Shown: positions 1 through 9,331 of the stretch, in pieces
How positions within the stretch are numbered: the stretch's first letter is position 1
How the letters are laid out: each line of letters opens with the position of its first letter
Source of the DNA: Rubrivivax sp.
Lineage (GTDB): Bacteria; Pseudomonadota; Gammaproteobacteria; Burkholderiales; Burkholderiaceae_C
Reading direction: 5' to 3'
DNA: 64,000 nt
NCBI GenBank assembly: GCA_026125665.1
Contig: JAHCKS010000012.1
Coordinates: 1-64,000, forward strand
Program-made: the position numbers and the translations under genes
Notes under the pieces: model-generated
Told to the model about the DNA's origin: nothing
Databases searched by the model: none
Seen by the model: the letters and a program-made list of their open reading frames with translations, nothing else

Positions 1-534
1 CGCGGCGGCGGTGGCGCGTATCCGCTGCTGCTCGTCGTGCCGCGCCACCCGCAGCGCTTCGACGACGTGGCCGCACTGGCCGTGGCGCAGGGTCTTGCGC
101 TGGCCCGACGCAGCGCCTGGGGCACGGCCGTGCCCGGGCGCCCGCCGGCCGATGCGCTTCGCGCCGACGTCTGGCTCGGCGACTCGATGGGCGAGATGCC
201 GCTGTACTACGCGACGGCCAGCGCGGCCCTGCTCGGCGGCAGCTTTGCGCCGCTCGGTGGCCAGAACCTCATCGAGGCGGCGGCCTGCGGCTGCCCGGTG
301 CTGATGGGTCCGCACACCTTCAACTTCGAGCAGGCAGCCGACGGCGCGCTCGAGGCCGGCGCGGCCGAGCGCGTGCACGACGTCGAAGCCGCCGTGGCGC
401 GGGCGCTGACGTGGCTGGCGGACCCGGAAGTGCTTGCGCGCCGCGCGGCCGACTCGACGGCCTTCGCCGCGCGCCACCGGGGCGCGGCGGCGCGCATGGC
501 GGCGGCGGTGCTGGCGCACTGGCCGTCGCGCTGA
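1..534 (+). CDS. waaA: 3-deoxy-D-manno-octulosonic acid (Kdo) transferase, C-terminal part
   Basis: Kdo transferase adds Kdo from CMP-Kdo to lipid IV-A at the inner face of the cytoplasmic membrane during LPS core synthesis. The gene enters from the left edge in frame 1, so the N-terminal domain and start lie outside; about 177 residues are visible. The C-terminal GT-B half carries typical WaaA signatures: VPRHPQRF near the edge, GDSMGEMPLYYA, GGSFAPLGGQNLIEAA and CGCPVLMGPHTFNF. The reading frame ends with TGA at 532-534. It converges on the DUF1501 gene with a 54-bp gap that holds no obvious gene. Family identification is strong from the motifs; the exact number of Kdo residues added cannot be judged from this fragment. 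Confidence 0.93.
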   Translation, partial: RGGGGAYPLLLVVPRHPQRFDDVAALAVAQGLALARRSAWGTAVPGRPPADALRADVWLGDSMGEMPLYYATASAALLGGSFAPLGGQNLIEAAACGCPVLMGPHTFNFEQAADGALEAGAAERVHDVEAAVARALTWLADPEVLARRAADSTAFAARHRGAAARMAAAVLAHWPSR

Positions 535-588
535 GCGCGTCGCGCCTGCGGCCATCGCCGGCGCGCGGCAGCCGTGGCGCCGCTGGCG

Positions 589-1806
589 TCAGCCGCGCAG
601 CAGGTCCAGGTCGCCGAGCCCGTGGCTGCCGGGCAGCACCTGCGTGTCGATCACCGCGCTTGGCAGGCGCAGGTGAGCGGCGAGCAGCGTGCGCATCGCC
701 GCGCGCAGGTCGGTCGTGATGCGCAGGTCGCGGCCCTCATGGCGGTCCTTCTTCGCCAGGCCCGGCCAGTCGGCCAGCACCTGGCCGCCCTTCACGGCGC
801 CGCCGAGCACGAAGGCGGCCCCGCCCGATCCATGGTCCGTGCCGAGGTTGCCGTTGACGGCGACCTCGCGCCCGAACTCCGTGGCCACCAGAACCGCCGT
901 GCGCCGCCACTGCTGCTGCGGCAGCAGCCCTTCGCGCAGCGCGTCGAGCGCGGCGTCGAGCGCGCGCAGGTTGTTCGACGTCGCGCCCTGCGGCGCAGCC
1001 TGGTTGGTGTGCGAGTCCCAGCCGCCCATCTCGAGCACGGCGACCTGACTGCCGCGCTGCAGGAACTCGGCCGCCTTCGTGGCCAGCGCGATCGCCAGGC
1101 GGCCGCCGCCGCCAGCCATGCCGCCAGGGCTCGGCGGGTTCGCGGCCATGCCCGGCGCTTCGCGCAGGCCGCGCGCACGCGCGAGCGCCTGCGCCAGCGC
1201 GGCGTCGCCCGCGTACAGGCGCTCCAGCCTCGCCACGAGGTCGGGCGAGGGCTCGGGCATCGCCGAAGGGGCCCAGGTGTCGACGTCGGCCGGGCCGCGC
1301 AGCACCAGCGGCACGGCCGTCTCCATGGCCACCGCCTTCAGCGGCACGCCGCCACGCGCCGCGACGGCGCGACCGAGCCAGCCGGTCGAAAGTTCGTAGG
1401 GCCGCGTGCCGCCCGACTCGAGCACCTGCTGCGCGTCGAAGTGCGAGCGCTCGCGGTAGGGCAGGCCGGTGGCGTGCAGCACCGCCAGTTCGCCGCGGCC
1501 GTACATCGCGTGCAGTTGCGGCAGCAGCGGGTGCAGCGCGAACAGGCTGCCGGAGGGCCCGGCCAGCGGCAGGGGCGCTGCCCCGAAGGCGCTGAACTGG
1601 CCGAGCGGGCCGCGTGCTTCGGCGAAGGCCGGGTCTCCCGTCGCCGGCACGGCGGTGAGGCCGTCGAGGCCGCCGCGCAGGATGACGAAGACGAATCTCG
1701 GTGCGTCGGCGGCGGTGGCCGCCGACCGAGCGACGCTCAATGCGGCCCACGGCGTGATGGCCGGTGCGGCGAGCAGGGCACGGACGAGCTGGCGACGGGT
1801 TGTCAT
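589..1806 (-). CDS. DUF1501 domain-containing secreted protein
   Basis: Encodes about 405 residues of the DUF1501 family, a sulfatase-fold-like family of unknown biochemical role that is usually exported. The N-terminus (TTRRQLVRALLAAPAITPW) looks like a Tat-type or Sec signal, with arginines followed by a hydrophobic stretch. Family hallmarks visible are FVFVILRGGLDGL near residue 38, the GGWDSHTNQ segment and the late TDHGSGGAAFVLGG segment. The reading frame stays open upstream of 1806, but the ATG at 1806 directly precedes the signal sequence, so I start there. It lies 44 bp downstream of the DUF1800 gene on the same strand; this pair is a recurrent two-gene unit in bacteria. Substrate and function are unknown. 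Confidence 0.9.
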   Translation of the reverse strand: MTTRRQLVRALLAAPAITPWAALSVARSAATAADAPRFVFVILRGGLDGLTAVPATGDPAFAEARGPLGQFSAFGAAPLPLAGPSGSLFALHPLLPQLHAMYGRGELAVLHATGLPYRERSHFDAQQVLESGGTRPYELSTGWLGRAVAARGGVPLKAVAMETAVPLVLRGPADVDTWAPSAMPEPSPDLVARLERLYAGDAALAQALARARGLREAPGMAANPPSPGGMAGGGGRLAIALATKAAEFLQRGSQVAVLEMGGWDSHTNQAAPQGATSNNLRALDAALDALREGLLPQQQWRRTAVLVATEFGREVAVNGNLGTDHGSGGAAFVLGGAVKGGQVLADWPGLAKKDRHEGRDLRITTDLRAAMRTLLAAHLRLPSAVIDTQVLPGSHGLGDLDLLRG

Positions 1807-1850
1807 CGTGGCCTCGTGATGCGGCTTTGGGGATGGACCGGGTTGGCCGA

Positions 1851-3386
1851 TCAGCGCCGCTGGAACTCGGGCGCCAGCAGCAGCAGCGTCACCGCCTGCG
1901 GGCCGTCGGCGGCGCGTTCGATCTGGCGCGCCGTCTCGTCGGCCAGCAGCGGCCCGAGGCCGGCGCGGGCGAGCGCGCGCGCATCGACCTGCCGGCCGAC
2001 GAGGTTGCCCACGCGCGTGGCCCACTCGACGCGTTTCCATACCGCGTCCGGTCCCAGCCACTCCTCGGCACGGTCGGGCCAACCGGCTGGCGACGGCGCG
2101 GCCTGCACGCGCTGGCCGAGCGCGGCAATGCCGCCGTCAGGCGCGCGCGCGAAGGCCCGTTCGCGCAGGTCGAGCAGCCGCGCGCTGCTGACGACGAACT
2201 CCTCGGGTGTCTTGAGCTTGCGCGCGCCGGCAGCCCAGGCGTGCGGGCTCTCGACGAGCGTGCGGTAGAGCGTCGGCAGGTCGCCGCCGCTGCGCCGGAA
2301 GGCCGCTTCGAGCGCCGCCACCAGCTCGGGCGGCGGCTCGTCGGCGACGAAGTGGCGCGCCAGCTTGAACGTGACGAAACGCGCCGTCGACGGGTGGCGT
2401 GCGAGGTCGGCGAGCACGTCGTCGAGCGCCTCGGCGCCTTCGCGGTAGCGCTTGCCGAGCACGGTCTTCGTGCCCGGGTCGTGCCAGCTCGCTTCGAACC
2501 GGACGGGCTCGCGCGCGGCGCTGCCGTCGCCGGGCTCGTTGCTGCGCACGAGCAACTCGCGCAGCGGCACGCGCCAGCCGGTGAGCACGCGCGCGAACTC
2601 GGTGACGTCGGCCTGCGTGTAGCCGCCCCAGCCGCCGTAGGCCGTGCCGCCACCGGCGCCGCTGCCAGCACCGCCGCCCGGCGCTCCGAGCGTGTGCAGC
2701 TCCAGCACCTCGCGCGCGAGGTTCTCGTTCAGGCCGGTGAGGCGCGGGCCCGGCTCGCCCTCGCCGCGCCGGCGGCGCGCCAGCCGCCGCACGATCGGCG
2801 ACTGCGGCCCGGCCGACTGGTCGTTGTCGAGGTAGCGCAGCATGCCGGCGTGCTTGACGGCGGCCTTCAGCAGCTGCTCGAAGCTGCCGCCGATGTGCGG
2901 GCGGATGGCCTCGCGCTCGAACGCGCCGACGAGGCCGCGGGCGCTCGCCTTGGCCATCGAGACGGTGAAGTGGTTGCACCAGAACCAGGCCAGCCGCTCG
3001 TTGAACGGCTTCGTGCTCGCTGCGGCCGTGGCCAGGCGGGCGCGCACGTCGGCCTGCACGATGCCGCGGAAGTGCTCGCCGAACTGCCGCTCGGCACTGC
3101 GCATGTCGCTGCCGGACATGCCCGGCGACATGCCACTGCCCGCGCCGCCGTCGGCCCGCGCGAGGCGGCCGCGCTGATCACGCAGGAACTCGGCAAATCG
3201 CTTCAGGCCCTCGGCGCCGCTGGCGAGGTTCGTGCCCTGCTGCGGCTCGGCCGGGCCGATCTGTTGCAGGAGCCAGCCGGCAGCGTCGCTGCCCGACACG
3301 CCCAGGTCGGCTTCGCCGAGGCCGAAGCGGTGTGCGGCGATCGCCGCGGCTTCGGCCTTCGGGACATCGCCAGGGTGGCGGCTCAT
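1851..3386 (-). CDS. DUF1800 domain-containing protein
   Basis: About 511 residues of the DUF1800 family (PF08811-type), whose biochemical role is unknown. Recognisable family features are HRFGLGEADL near the N-terminus, RLAWFWCNHFTVS at about residue 130, the LNENLAREVLELHTLG segment, YTQADVTEFARVLTGW, and the late FVTFKLARHFVADEPP stretch. A glycine/methionine-rich insert (GAGSGMSPGMSGSDM) at about residues 82-96 and a glycine-rich loop before YTQADV look lineage-specific. There is no clear signal peptide. It is the upstream member of the DUF1800-DUF1501 pair, 44 bp before its partner, so the two are probably co-transcribed and act together. Known co-occurrence supports a joint role, but none is established here. 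Confidence 0.9.
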   Translation of the reverse strand: MSRHPGDVPKAEAAAIAAHRFGLGEADLGVSGSDAAGWLLQQIGPAEPQQGTNLASGAEGLKRFAEFLRDQRGRLARADGGAGSGMSPGMSGSDMRSAERQFGEHFRGIVQADVRARLATAAASTKPFNERLAWFWCNHFTVSMAKASARGLVGAFEREAIRPHIGGSFEQLLKAAVKHAGMLRYLDNDQSAGPQSPIVRRLARRRRGEGEPGPRLTGLNENLAREVLELHTLGAPGGGAGSGAGGGTAYGGWGGYTQADVTEFARVLTGWRVPLRELLVRSNEPGDGSAAREPVRFEASWHDPGTKTVLGKRYREGAEALDDVLADLARHPSTARFVTFKLARHFVADEPPPELVAALEAAFRRSGGDLPTLYRTLVESPHAWAAGARKLKTPEEFVVSSARLLDLRERAFARAPDGGIAALGQRVQAAPSPAGWPDRAEEWLGPDAVWKRVEWATRVGNLVGRQVDARALARAGLGPLLADETARQIERAADGPQAVTLLLLAPEFQRR

Positions 3387-3599
3387 CGGCTGACCTCCGC
3401 GCTGTGTGCACCGGCCCGGGCGCTCAACGAGCGGCCGGGCGCTCGCGGCTTCCCCGGCCGGACCCGCACCATGCGCAGGGCCTCGGGCGCGAGTGTCGCG
3501 CGGCGCGGTGAATGCGGTGTGTGCGCCGCGCGTGTGCTGCGTGAAGTTTCGTTGCGCGAGGGGAGGCCGGCGCGCCGGGCGGGGGGGCGCCGGCGCAGG

Positions 3600-4991
3600 C
3601 TACCTGGCCAGCAGCCGGTTCACCGCCTCGACATCGCCGGCCGCCAGCTGCCCGGAGGCCTGGCGCAGGCGCAGGCCGCCGACGAGCACGTCGTAGCGCG
3701 CCTTCGCGAGGTCCGCCTGGGTCGAGTAGAGCTGCGTCTGCGCGTTGAGCACATCGAGGTTCACGCGCACGCCGACGCGGTAGCCGAGCTGCGTCGCCTC
3801 CAGTGCCAGCTTCGACGAGGCTTCGGCCGCCTCGAGCGCGGCGACCCGCGCCTGGCCCGACTGCACGCCGAAGAACGCCACGCGCGTGCCCTGCGCGACG
3901 CCGCGGCGCGCCGCCTGCACGTCGTTGCTGGCCCTTTCCTCGAGCGCGAGGTTCTCGCGGATCAGCGCCTGCGTCGCGCCGCCGGTGTACAGCGGCCAGT
4001 TGAACTCCACGCCAATGCTGCCGGTGGTGGTACTGCCTCGCGCCACCGGCGGCAGCGACGAGCCGCGCGTGCTGCCGTTGCTGACCGAGGCGACCGCGTC
4101 GAGCGTCGGCTTCTCTGCCGCGCGCGCCTTCTCGACCTCCAGCCGGGCCACCTCGAGGCCGACACGCGCACGGCGCACGGTGGGGTGGCGCTCGTCGGCG
4201 ACGTTCACCCATTCCTCGACGGCGGCCGGCGTCAGCGGCGGCAGCGCCACCGGCACGGCCAGCGGCTTGGGCGCGACGCCGGTGCGCCCCACCAGCTGGT
4301 CGAGTGCGATGCGCTTGGCGCGCAGGTCGTTCTCCGCGGCGATCTCCTGCGCCGCCGCGAGGTCGAAGCGCGCCTGCGCTTCGCGCGTGTCGGTGATGGT
4401 GGCGGTGCCGACCTCGAAGTTGCGGCGGGCCGAGGCGAGCTGCTCGGTGATGGCAGCCTTGCTGGCGCGCGTGGTGGCCAGCGTGTCCTGCGCCGCGAGC
4501 ACGTCGAAGTAGGCGACAGCGACGCGGACGATGAGGTCCTGCTCGGCCGCGTCCAGGTCGGCGGCCGCCGACTCGAGCCCGCGCCGCGACTGCTCGATCG
4601 TCACCGTGTTGCTGCGGTTGAACAGCGGGTAGCGGCCGCGCAGCGCACCCTGCACCGTCTGTGTGTCGCCGGCGTTCGTGGTGGGCGTGTCGGAGTAGCC
4701 GTAGGCGGCGCCGGCGGTGGCGGCGAGCGACGGCTTGCCGAGCGCCTCGCTGCGCTCGAGGCGGAACTGCGCCGTCTGCGCCTGTGCCTTGGCGGCGAGG
4801 TAGGTGGCATCGAAGCCCCGTGCCGCCTGGTACAGCTCGGTCAGGCTCTGGGCACGCGAGGCGTGGGCCGCGAGCCCGCAGGCGAGCGCGGCGGCGGTCG
4901 CGGCGATGAGGCGGCGAGCCCGCGGCTGCCACGGACCGGGCGGCCGCGGGCTCGTGCGGTGAGGGCTCGACGTCAGGGCGGTCGCGGGCAT
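3600..4991 (-). CDS. TolC-family outer membrane efflux channel
   Basis: Outer membrane factor of about 463 residues, forming the trimeric exit duct of RND or type I export systems. The start at 4991 is chosen because GAGGAG lies just before the ATG and a signal sequence follows (hydrophobic ATAAALACGLAAHASRAQS, cleavage after about residue 48). The mature part begins SLTELYQAARGFDATYLAAKA, typical of TolC, and contains the two internally related coiled-coil halves, with GRYPLFNRSNTVTIEQS in the first and EFNWPLYTGGATQALIRE in the second. It ends with LRLRQASGQLAAGDVEAVN, another family hallmark. It is the last gene of the minus-strand run tetR-adaptor-RND-pcm-tolC and probably serves the adjacent RND pump. 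The gap to pcm is 260 bp, so a separate promoter is possible. Confidence 0.94.
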   Translation of the reverse strand: MPATALTSSPHRTSPRPPGPWQPRARRLIAATAAALACGLAAHASRAQSLTELYQAARGFDATYLAAKAQAQTAQFRLERSEALGKPSLAATAGAAYGYSDTPTTNAGDTQTVQGALRGRYPLFNRSNTVTIEQSRRGLESAAADLDAAEQDLIVRVAVAYFDVLAAQDTLATTRASKAAITEQLASARRNFEVGTATITDTREAQARFDLAAAQEIAAENDLRAKRIALDQLVGRTGVAPKPLAVPVALPPLTPAAVEEWVNVADERHPTVRRARVGLEVARLEVEKARAAEKPTLDAVASVSNGSTRGSSLPPVARGSTTTGSIGVEFNWPLYTGGATQALIRENLALEERASNDVQAARRGVAQGTRVAFFGVQSGQARVAALEAAEASSKLALEATQLGYRVGVRVNLDVLNAQTQLYSTQADLAKARYDVLVGGLRLRQASGQLAAGDVEAVNRLLAR

Positions 4992-5251
4992 GGGACTCCT
5001 CGGCGTTGGATCTTGCAGGGGCTGGGATGGGCGGCGCGTGGCGTGCGACCTGCGCGAGACCGCGCCGGCCTGCGCCCGTCGGGCGCCGGTTATAGGGCTG
5101 CGGTCGCCGGCAGGTCTCTCCCGATGCGACGACCCGCGCCGGCCGCGCGGCGTAGCGCGGGTTTGCTGCGACAGGCTGCACGGCCCGGGTGGCGTGCGGT
5201 TCGGACAGGGAACATCGGCGTGGACGGCACGGCGCGCAGCGGTGCGGGGCG

Positions 5252-5941
5252 TCAGAACGTGAACCGGGCCGGCTCGGCGAAGCCGAGCAGGCGCGGCGCG
5301 ACGGTGTCGAAGAGGTCGCGCTCGGCGAAGGCGGCGTGGCCGCTCCTCGTGACGAGGCGAGCGGTCATGATCGGTTCCATGCCGACGATGGCGACGAGCC
5401 GGCCGCCGGTCTTCAGCTGCTCGAGCAGCGCGCGCGGCACCTCGGCCACCGAGCCCGACAGCACGATGGCGTCGAACGGCCCCTCGGCGGCGAGGCCGCG
5501 TGCGCCCGTGGCGGCATCGACCTCGTGCACGGTGGCGTTGAGCACGCCGTTGCGGCGCAGCGCCTCGCGCGCCGTCTGCGCCAGCGCGGGCTTGCACTCC
5601 AGCGTGTGCACGTGCATCGCGCGGTGCGCCAGCAGCGCGGCCATGAACCCCGAACCGGTGCCGATCTCGAGCACCTTCTCGTGCCGCTGCAGGCGCAGCT
5701 CCTGCAGCAGGCGCGCCTCGACCTTGGGCTCCAGCATGCAGGCGCCTTCGGCCAGCGCCTGGGCACCGGGCAGCAGCGGCACCTGCGTGTCGACGAAGGC
5801 CAGCGCGCGGTACGCCGCGGGCACGAAGTCCTCGCGGCGCATCGTGGCCAGCAGGTCGAGCACGACCGGGTCGAGCACGTCCCACGGGCGGATCTGCTGC
5901 TCGATCATGTTGAAGCGGGCGATCTCGATGTTCATCGTCAT
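5252..5941 (-). CDS. pcm: Protein-L-isoaspartate O-methyltransferase
   Basis: Repairs age-damaged proteins by methylating L-isoaspartyl residues with S-adenosylmethionine. About 229 residues; the N-terminal block NIEIARFNMIEQQIRPWDVL is diagnostic of the betaproteobacterial family. SAM-binding motif I reads VLEIGTGSGFMAALLA, and the later segments DAIVLSGSVAEVP and GGRLVAIVG follow the family pattern. Two in-frame ATGs compete (5941, MTM; 5935, MNIE); neither has a convincing ribosome binding site, so the start is uncertain by two codons. It lies between the RND pump gene (53 bp gap) and tolC. Location next to tolC is common in related bacteria and does not imply a role in efflux. Confidence 0.92.
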   Translation of the reverse strand: MTMNIEIARFNMIEQQIRPWDVLDPVVLDLLATMRREDFVPAAYRALAFVDTQVPLLPGAQALAEGACMLEPKVEARLLQELRLQRHEKVLEIGTGSGFMAALLAHRAMHVHTLECKPALAQTAREALRRNGVLNATVHEVDAATGARGLAAEGPFDAIVLSGSVAEVPRALLEQLKTGGRLVAIVGMEPIMTARLVTRSGHAAFAERDLFDTVAPRLLGFAEPARFTF

Positions 5942-5994
5942 GTCGAGGGCGGGCGGATGAGGCCGGCGAACGCGAGGGAAAAGCGGCGGCGATT

Positions 5995-8900
5995 CTAGGT
6001 GGAGGGGGTCGACGCGGCTTGCGCCAGCGCAAGCGGCCTGCGCCGCCCGCGCGCCCACTCGGCGAGGTCGTCGAGCCAGCAGTAGACGACCGGCACCACG
6101 ACGAGCGTCAGCAGCGACGAGGTGATGACGCCGCCGATCACCGCCTGGCCCATCGGCGCGCGCTGCTCGGCGCCCTCGGTCAGCGCGAAGGCGAGCGGCA
6201 CCATGCCGAAGACCATCGCCAGCGTCGTCATCAGGATCGGCCGCAGGCGCACCTTGGCCGCGTGCAGCAGCGCCGTGGTGCGTTCCATGCCGGCTTCCCG
6301 CGAACGGATGGCGAAGTCCACGAGCAGGATCGCGTTCTTCGTCACCAGCCCCATCAGCATGACGATGCCGATGATGGAGAACATGTTCAGCGTGCTGCGG
6401 AAGACGAGCAGCGCGAGCACGACGCCGATCAGCGTCAGCGGCAGCGAGCTCATCAGCGCCAGCGGCTGCAGGAAGCTCCTGAACTGGCTGGCGAGGATCA
6501 TGTAGATGAAGACCACCGCCAGCGCCAGCGCCCCCACGGCGTAGGAGAAGGACTCCTGCATGTTCTTCGTGCTGCCGCCGAAGACGGCGCGATAGCCGGG
6601 CGGGAAGGCGGTGTCGGCCAGCACCTTGCGGATGTCGTCGCTGACCTCGCCCGGGCTGCGGCCGAGCGCGTTGGCGTCGATGTTGATCTCGCGGTTGAGG
6701 TCGCGGCGGTTGATCTGGTTCGGCCCGGTGCTCGGCCTGAGCTCGGCCACCTGAGACAGGCGCACGGTGCGCACGCTGCCGTCGGCGTTGGGCAGCACCA
6801 GCGGCAGCTGCGCCAGGTCTTCTGGGCGCGTGCGGTGCTCGGGGGCCAGGCGCAGCCGCACGTCGTAGTTCTGGCCGTCGCTGGCGCGCCAGCTGCCGAC
6901 GCTGGCGCCGGCCACCAGCGTGCGCAGCGTCGAGGCGACCGTGTTGACGTTGAGGCCCAGGTCGGCCGCGGCGTCGCGCTTCACGTCCACGGCGAGGGTG
7001 GGCTTGTCGGGCTTGAGCGTGCTGTCGAGGTCGACGAGGCCGGGGATCTCGGCGAGCCGCGCCATGATCTGCCGCGCCAGCCGCTCGAGCTCGCCGAGGT
7101 CGCTGCCCTGCAACGAGAACGCGATGCTCTTGTTGCCGCCGAGATCGGTGACGCCGAGGTTGGTGACCGTGATGCCGGGGATGCGCGCGAGGCGCTCGCG
7201 CAGCACCGGCGCGAGCTCGGTGGCAGTCTTCGCGCGCTCCTTGCGGTCGACCAGGCGCACGTAGACGTTGCCGTAGATCTTGCCCTGCGCGAAGCCGGAA
7301 TTGATGGTCGTGACGGTGTGGCGCACCTCGGGCAGCTCGCGCAGCGCCGCGTCGATCTGCCGGGCGCGCTGCTCGGTCACCTCGAGCGCGCTGCCCACCG
7401 GCGTGTAGAAGTTGATCTGCGTCTCGCTGAAGTCGGCCTTCGGCACGAACTCCTTGCCGAGGCCCCCGGCCAGCACGAGCGCGAGCACGAAGGTGCCGAT
7501 GGCGATGCCCACGGTGGCGAGCTTGTGCACGAGCGACCAGGCGAGGATCTTCTGGTAGAGCGCGGCGAGCCAGTCCTGGAAGTGGTCGAAGGCGCCGGTG
7601 ACGCGGCCGATCGTCCTGTCGTAGAGCGTCTCGGCCTTGTCCTGCCAGCGGTCCTGCGACCGCGGTGAGTCATGATGACCCAGCCGCTCCGCGGCCGGCG
7701 GGAGATCACGATGACCCAGCCGCTCCGCGGCCGGCGGGAGATCACGATGACCCAGCCGCTCCGCGGCCGGGTCGTGCCACACGCTCGAGAGCATCGGGTC
7801 GAGCGTGAAGCTGACGAACATCGAGATCAGCACCGCCGCGACGATGGTGATGCCGAACTCGTGGAAGAACTTGCCGACGATGCCGCCCATGAAGCCGATC
7901 GGCAGGAACACGGCGACGATCGACAGCGTCGTCGCCAGCACCGCCAGGCCGATCTCGTCGGTGCCTTCGAGCGCCGCCTGGCGCGGGCTCTTGCCCATCT
8001 GCACGTGGCGCACGATGTTCTCGCGCACGACGATGGCGTCGTCGATCAGCAGGCCCACGCACAGGCTGAGCGCCATCAGCGTGATGCCGTTGATCGTGAA
8101 GCCGAACCAGTACATGAACAGGAACGAGCCGATCAGCGCGATCGGCAGCGTGAGCCCGGTGATGACCGTGCTGCGCCAGCTGTTGAGGAACAGGAAGACG
8201 ATGAGCACGGTGAGCGCGGCGCCTTCAAGCAGCGTGCGCTGCACGTTGGCCACCGAGACGCGGATCGAACGCGAGTTGTCGCGGTTGACCTCGGTCTTCA
8301 TGCCCTGGGGCACGAGCGGCTGCGCTTCGGCCAGCGCGCGCTTCAGGCCGTCGACGACGGCGATGGTGTTCTCGCCCTGGCTCTTCTGCACCGACAGCAG
8401 CACCGTGCGCCGGCCGTTGTAGAGCGCCAGGCTCTCGATCTCCTGCGGGCCGTCCACCACCTCGGCGACCTGGCCAAGCCGCACGACGGTGTTGACGCCG
8501 GAGCCGCCGCCTCCGGCGGCGGGGGGCTTGCGTGCGACGACGATGTCGCGGAAGTCGCGCGGCGTGGCGAGCCGGGCGTTGACCTGCACGACCCGCTCCT
8601 GCTCGCGCGTGCGCAGCGTGCCGAGCGGCATCTCCTGGTTCTCGCTGCGCAGCGCGGCGGCCACCTGCTCGACGCTGACGCCGAAGGCCTCCATCGCCGC
8701 GGGCTTGAGGTGGATGCCGACTTCGCGCGCGACGCCGCCCACCACCGTGACGGCGCCGACGCCGCGCACGTTCTCCAGCCGCTTCTGCAGCACCTGGCTG
8801 GCCCAGGTGGTGAGCTGCTGCGGGCTGACGCCGGGCTCGGTGGCGAGCACGGCGACGTTGAACACCGGCTGGCTGGCCGGGTCGAAGCGGAAGATGCGCG

Positions 8901-9276
8901 GCTCCTTCACCTCGTCGCGCAGCAGCGGGCGCATCAGCGCGACCTTCTCGCGCACGTCCTCGGCCGCCTTGCGGCCGTCGACGTCGAGGTTGAACTCGAT
9001 GATCGTCACCGAGTTGCCCTCGTAGCTGCGCGAATAGAGCGCGCTGATGCCGGCGACGGTGTTCACCGCCTCCTCGACCTTCTTCGTGACCTCGGCTTCG
9101 ACGATCTCCGGGCTGGCGCCCGGGTACTCCATCTGCACGACGACGGTCGGGATGTCGATGTTCGGGAACTGGTCGATCGCCAGCCGCTGGTAGCTGAACA
9201 GGCCCAGCACGACGAAGGCGAGCATCACCATCGTGGCGAGCACGGGGTTGGCGATGGAGATGCGCGTGAACCACAT
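5995..9276 (-). CDS. RND efflux transporter permease (HAE1-type)
   Basis: Inner-membrane proton/drug antiporter of about 1093 residues, close to the family norm of 1030-1050 plus an insert. It starts MWFTRISIANPVLATMVMLA, the usual first membrane helix. YPGASPEIVEAEV opens the porter domain, and GLLIDDAIVV contains the proton-relay aspartates D412 and D413. The second half repeats the topology and ends with a family-typical stretch including MVFGMVPLAFALTEGAEQR. Residues about 503-535, in the cytoplasmic link between the two halves, are made of 12-residue repeats encoded by a 36-bp tandem DNA repeat. It follows the adaptor gene after 55 bp and precedes pcm. With adaptor and TolC it should form a tripartite pump; the substrate is not predictable. 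Confidence 0.95.
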   Translation of the reverse strand: MWFTRISIANPVLATMVMLAFVVLGLFSYQRLAIDQFPNIDIPTVVVQMEYPGASPEIVEAEVTKKVEEAVNTVAGISALYSRSYEGNSVTIIEFNLDVDGRKAAEDVREKVALMRPLLRDEVKEPRIFRFDPASQPVFNVAVLATEPGVSPQQLTTWASQVLQKRLENVRGVGAVTVVGGVAREVGIHLKPAAMEAFGVSVEQVAAALRSENQEMPLGTLRTREQERVVQVNARLATPRDFRDIVVARKPPAAGGGGSGVNTVVRLGQVAEVVDGPQEIESLALYNGRRTVLLSVQKSQGENTIAVVDGLKRALAEAQPLVPQGMKTEVNRDNSRSIRVSVANVQRTLLEGAALTVLIVFLFLNSWRSTVITGLTLPIALIGSFLFMYWFGFTINGITLMALSLCVGLLIDDAIVVRENIVRHVQMGKSPRQAALEGTDEIGLAVLATTLSIVAVFLPIGFMGGIVGKFFHEFGITIVAAVLISMFVSFTLDPMLSSVWHDPAAERLGHRDLPPAAERLGHRDLPPAAERLGHHDSPRSQDRWQDKAETLYDRTIGRVTGAFDHFQDWLAALYQKILAWSLVHKLATVGIAIGTFVLALVLAGGLGKEFVPKADFSETQINFYTPVGSALEVTEQRARQIDAALRELPEVRHTVTTINSGFAQGKIYGNVYVRLVDRKERAKTATELAPVLRERLARIPGITVTNLGVTDLGGNKSIAFSLQGSDLGELERLARQIMARLAEIPGLVDLDSTLKPDKPTLAVDVKRDAAADLGLNVNTVASTLRTLVAGASVGSWRASDGQNYDVRLRLAPEHRTRPEDLAQLPLVLPNADGSVRTVRLSQVAELRPSTGPNQINRRDLNREINIDANALGRSPGEVSDDIRKVLADTAFPPGYRAVFGGSTKNMQESFSYAVGALALAVVFIYMILASQFRSFLQPLALMSSLPLTLIGVVLALLVFRSTLNMFSIIGIVMLMGLVTKNAILLVDFAIRSREAGMERTTALLHAAKVRLRPILMTTLAMVFGMVPLAFALTEGAEQRAPMGQAVIGGVITSSLLTLVVVPVVYCWLDDLAEWARGRRRPLALAQAASTPST
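7674..7770. repeat. 36-bp in-frame tandem repeat inside the RND pump gene
   Basis: The unit GATGACCCAGCCGCTCCGCG, continuing GCCGGCGGGAGATCAC, occurs at 7674-7709 and 7710-7745 without mismatch, with a 25-bp partial third copy at 7746-7770. Period 36 equals 12 codons, so the pump frame is kept, giving AAERLGHRDLPP repeats on the coding strand. Each unit contains a small hairpin (GCCGC TCC GCGGC), reminiscent of REP-type intergenic elements. The surrounding gene shows no repeat. Confidence 0.95.
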
Positions 9277-9331
9277 GGCCGAAGCGGGCGAACCGGGGGA
9301 TGCGGTGTCGTCTCTCGGGCCGGGGCGCCGC

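Noticed and set aside
574..5960. Very long plus-strand open frames opposite the DUF1501, DUF1800, tolC and pcm genes
   Set aside because: Arginine/alanine-rich translations without family motifs; they mirror genuine minus-strand genes in GC-rich DNA.
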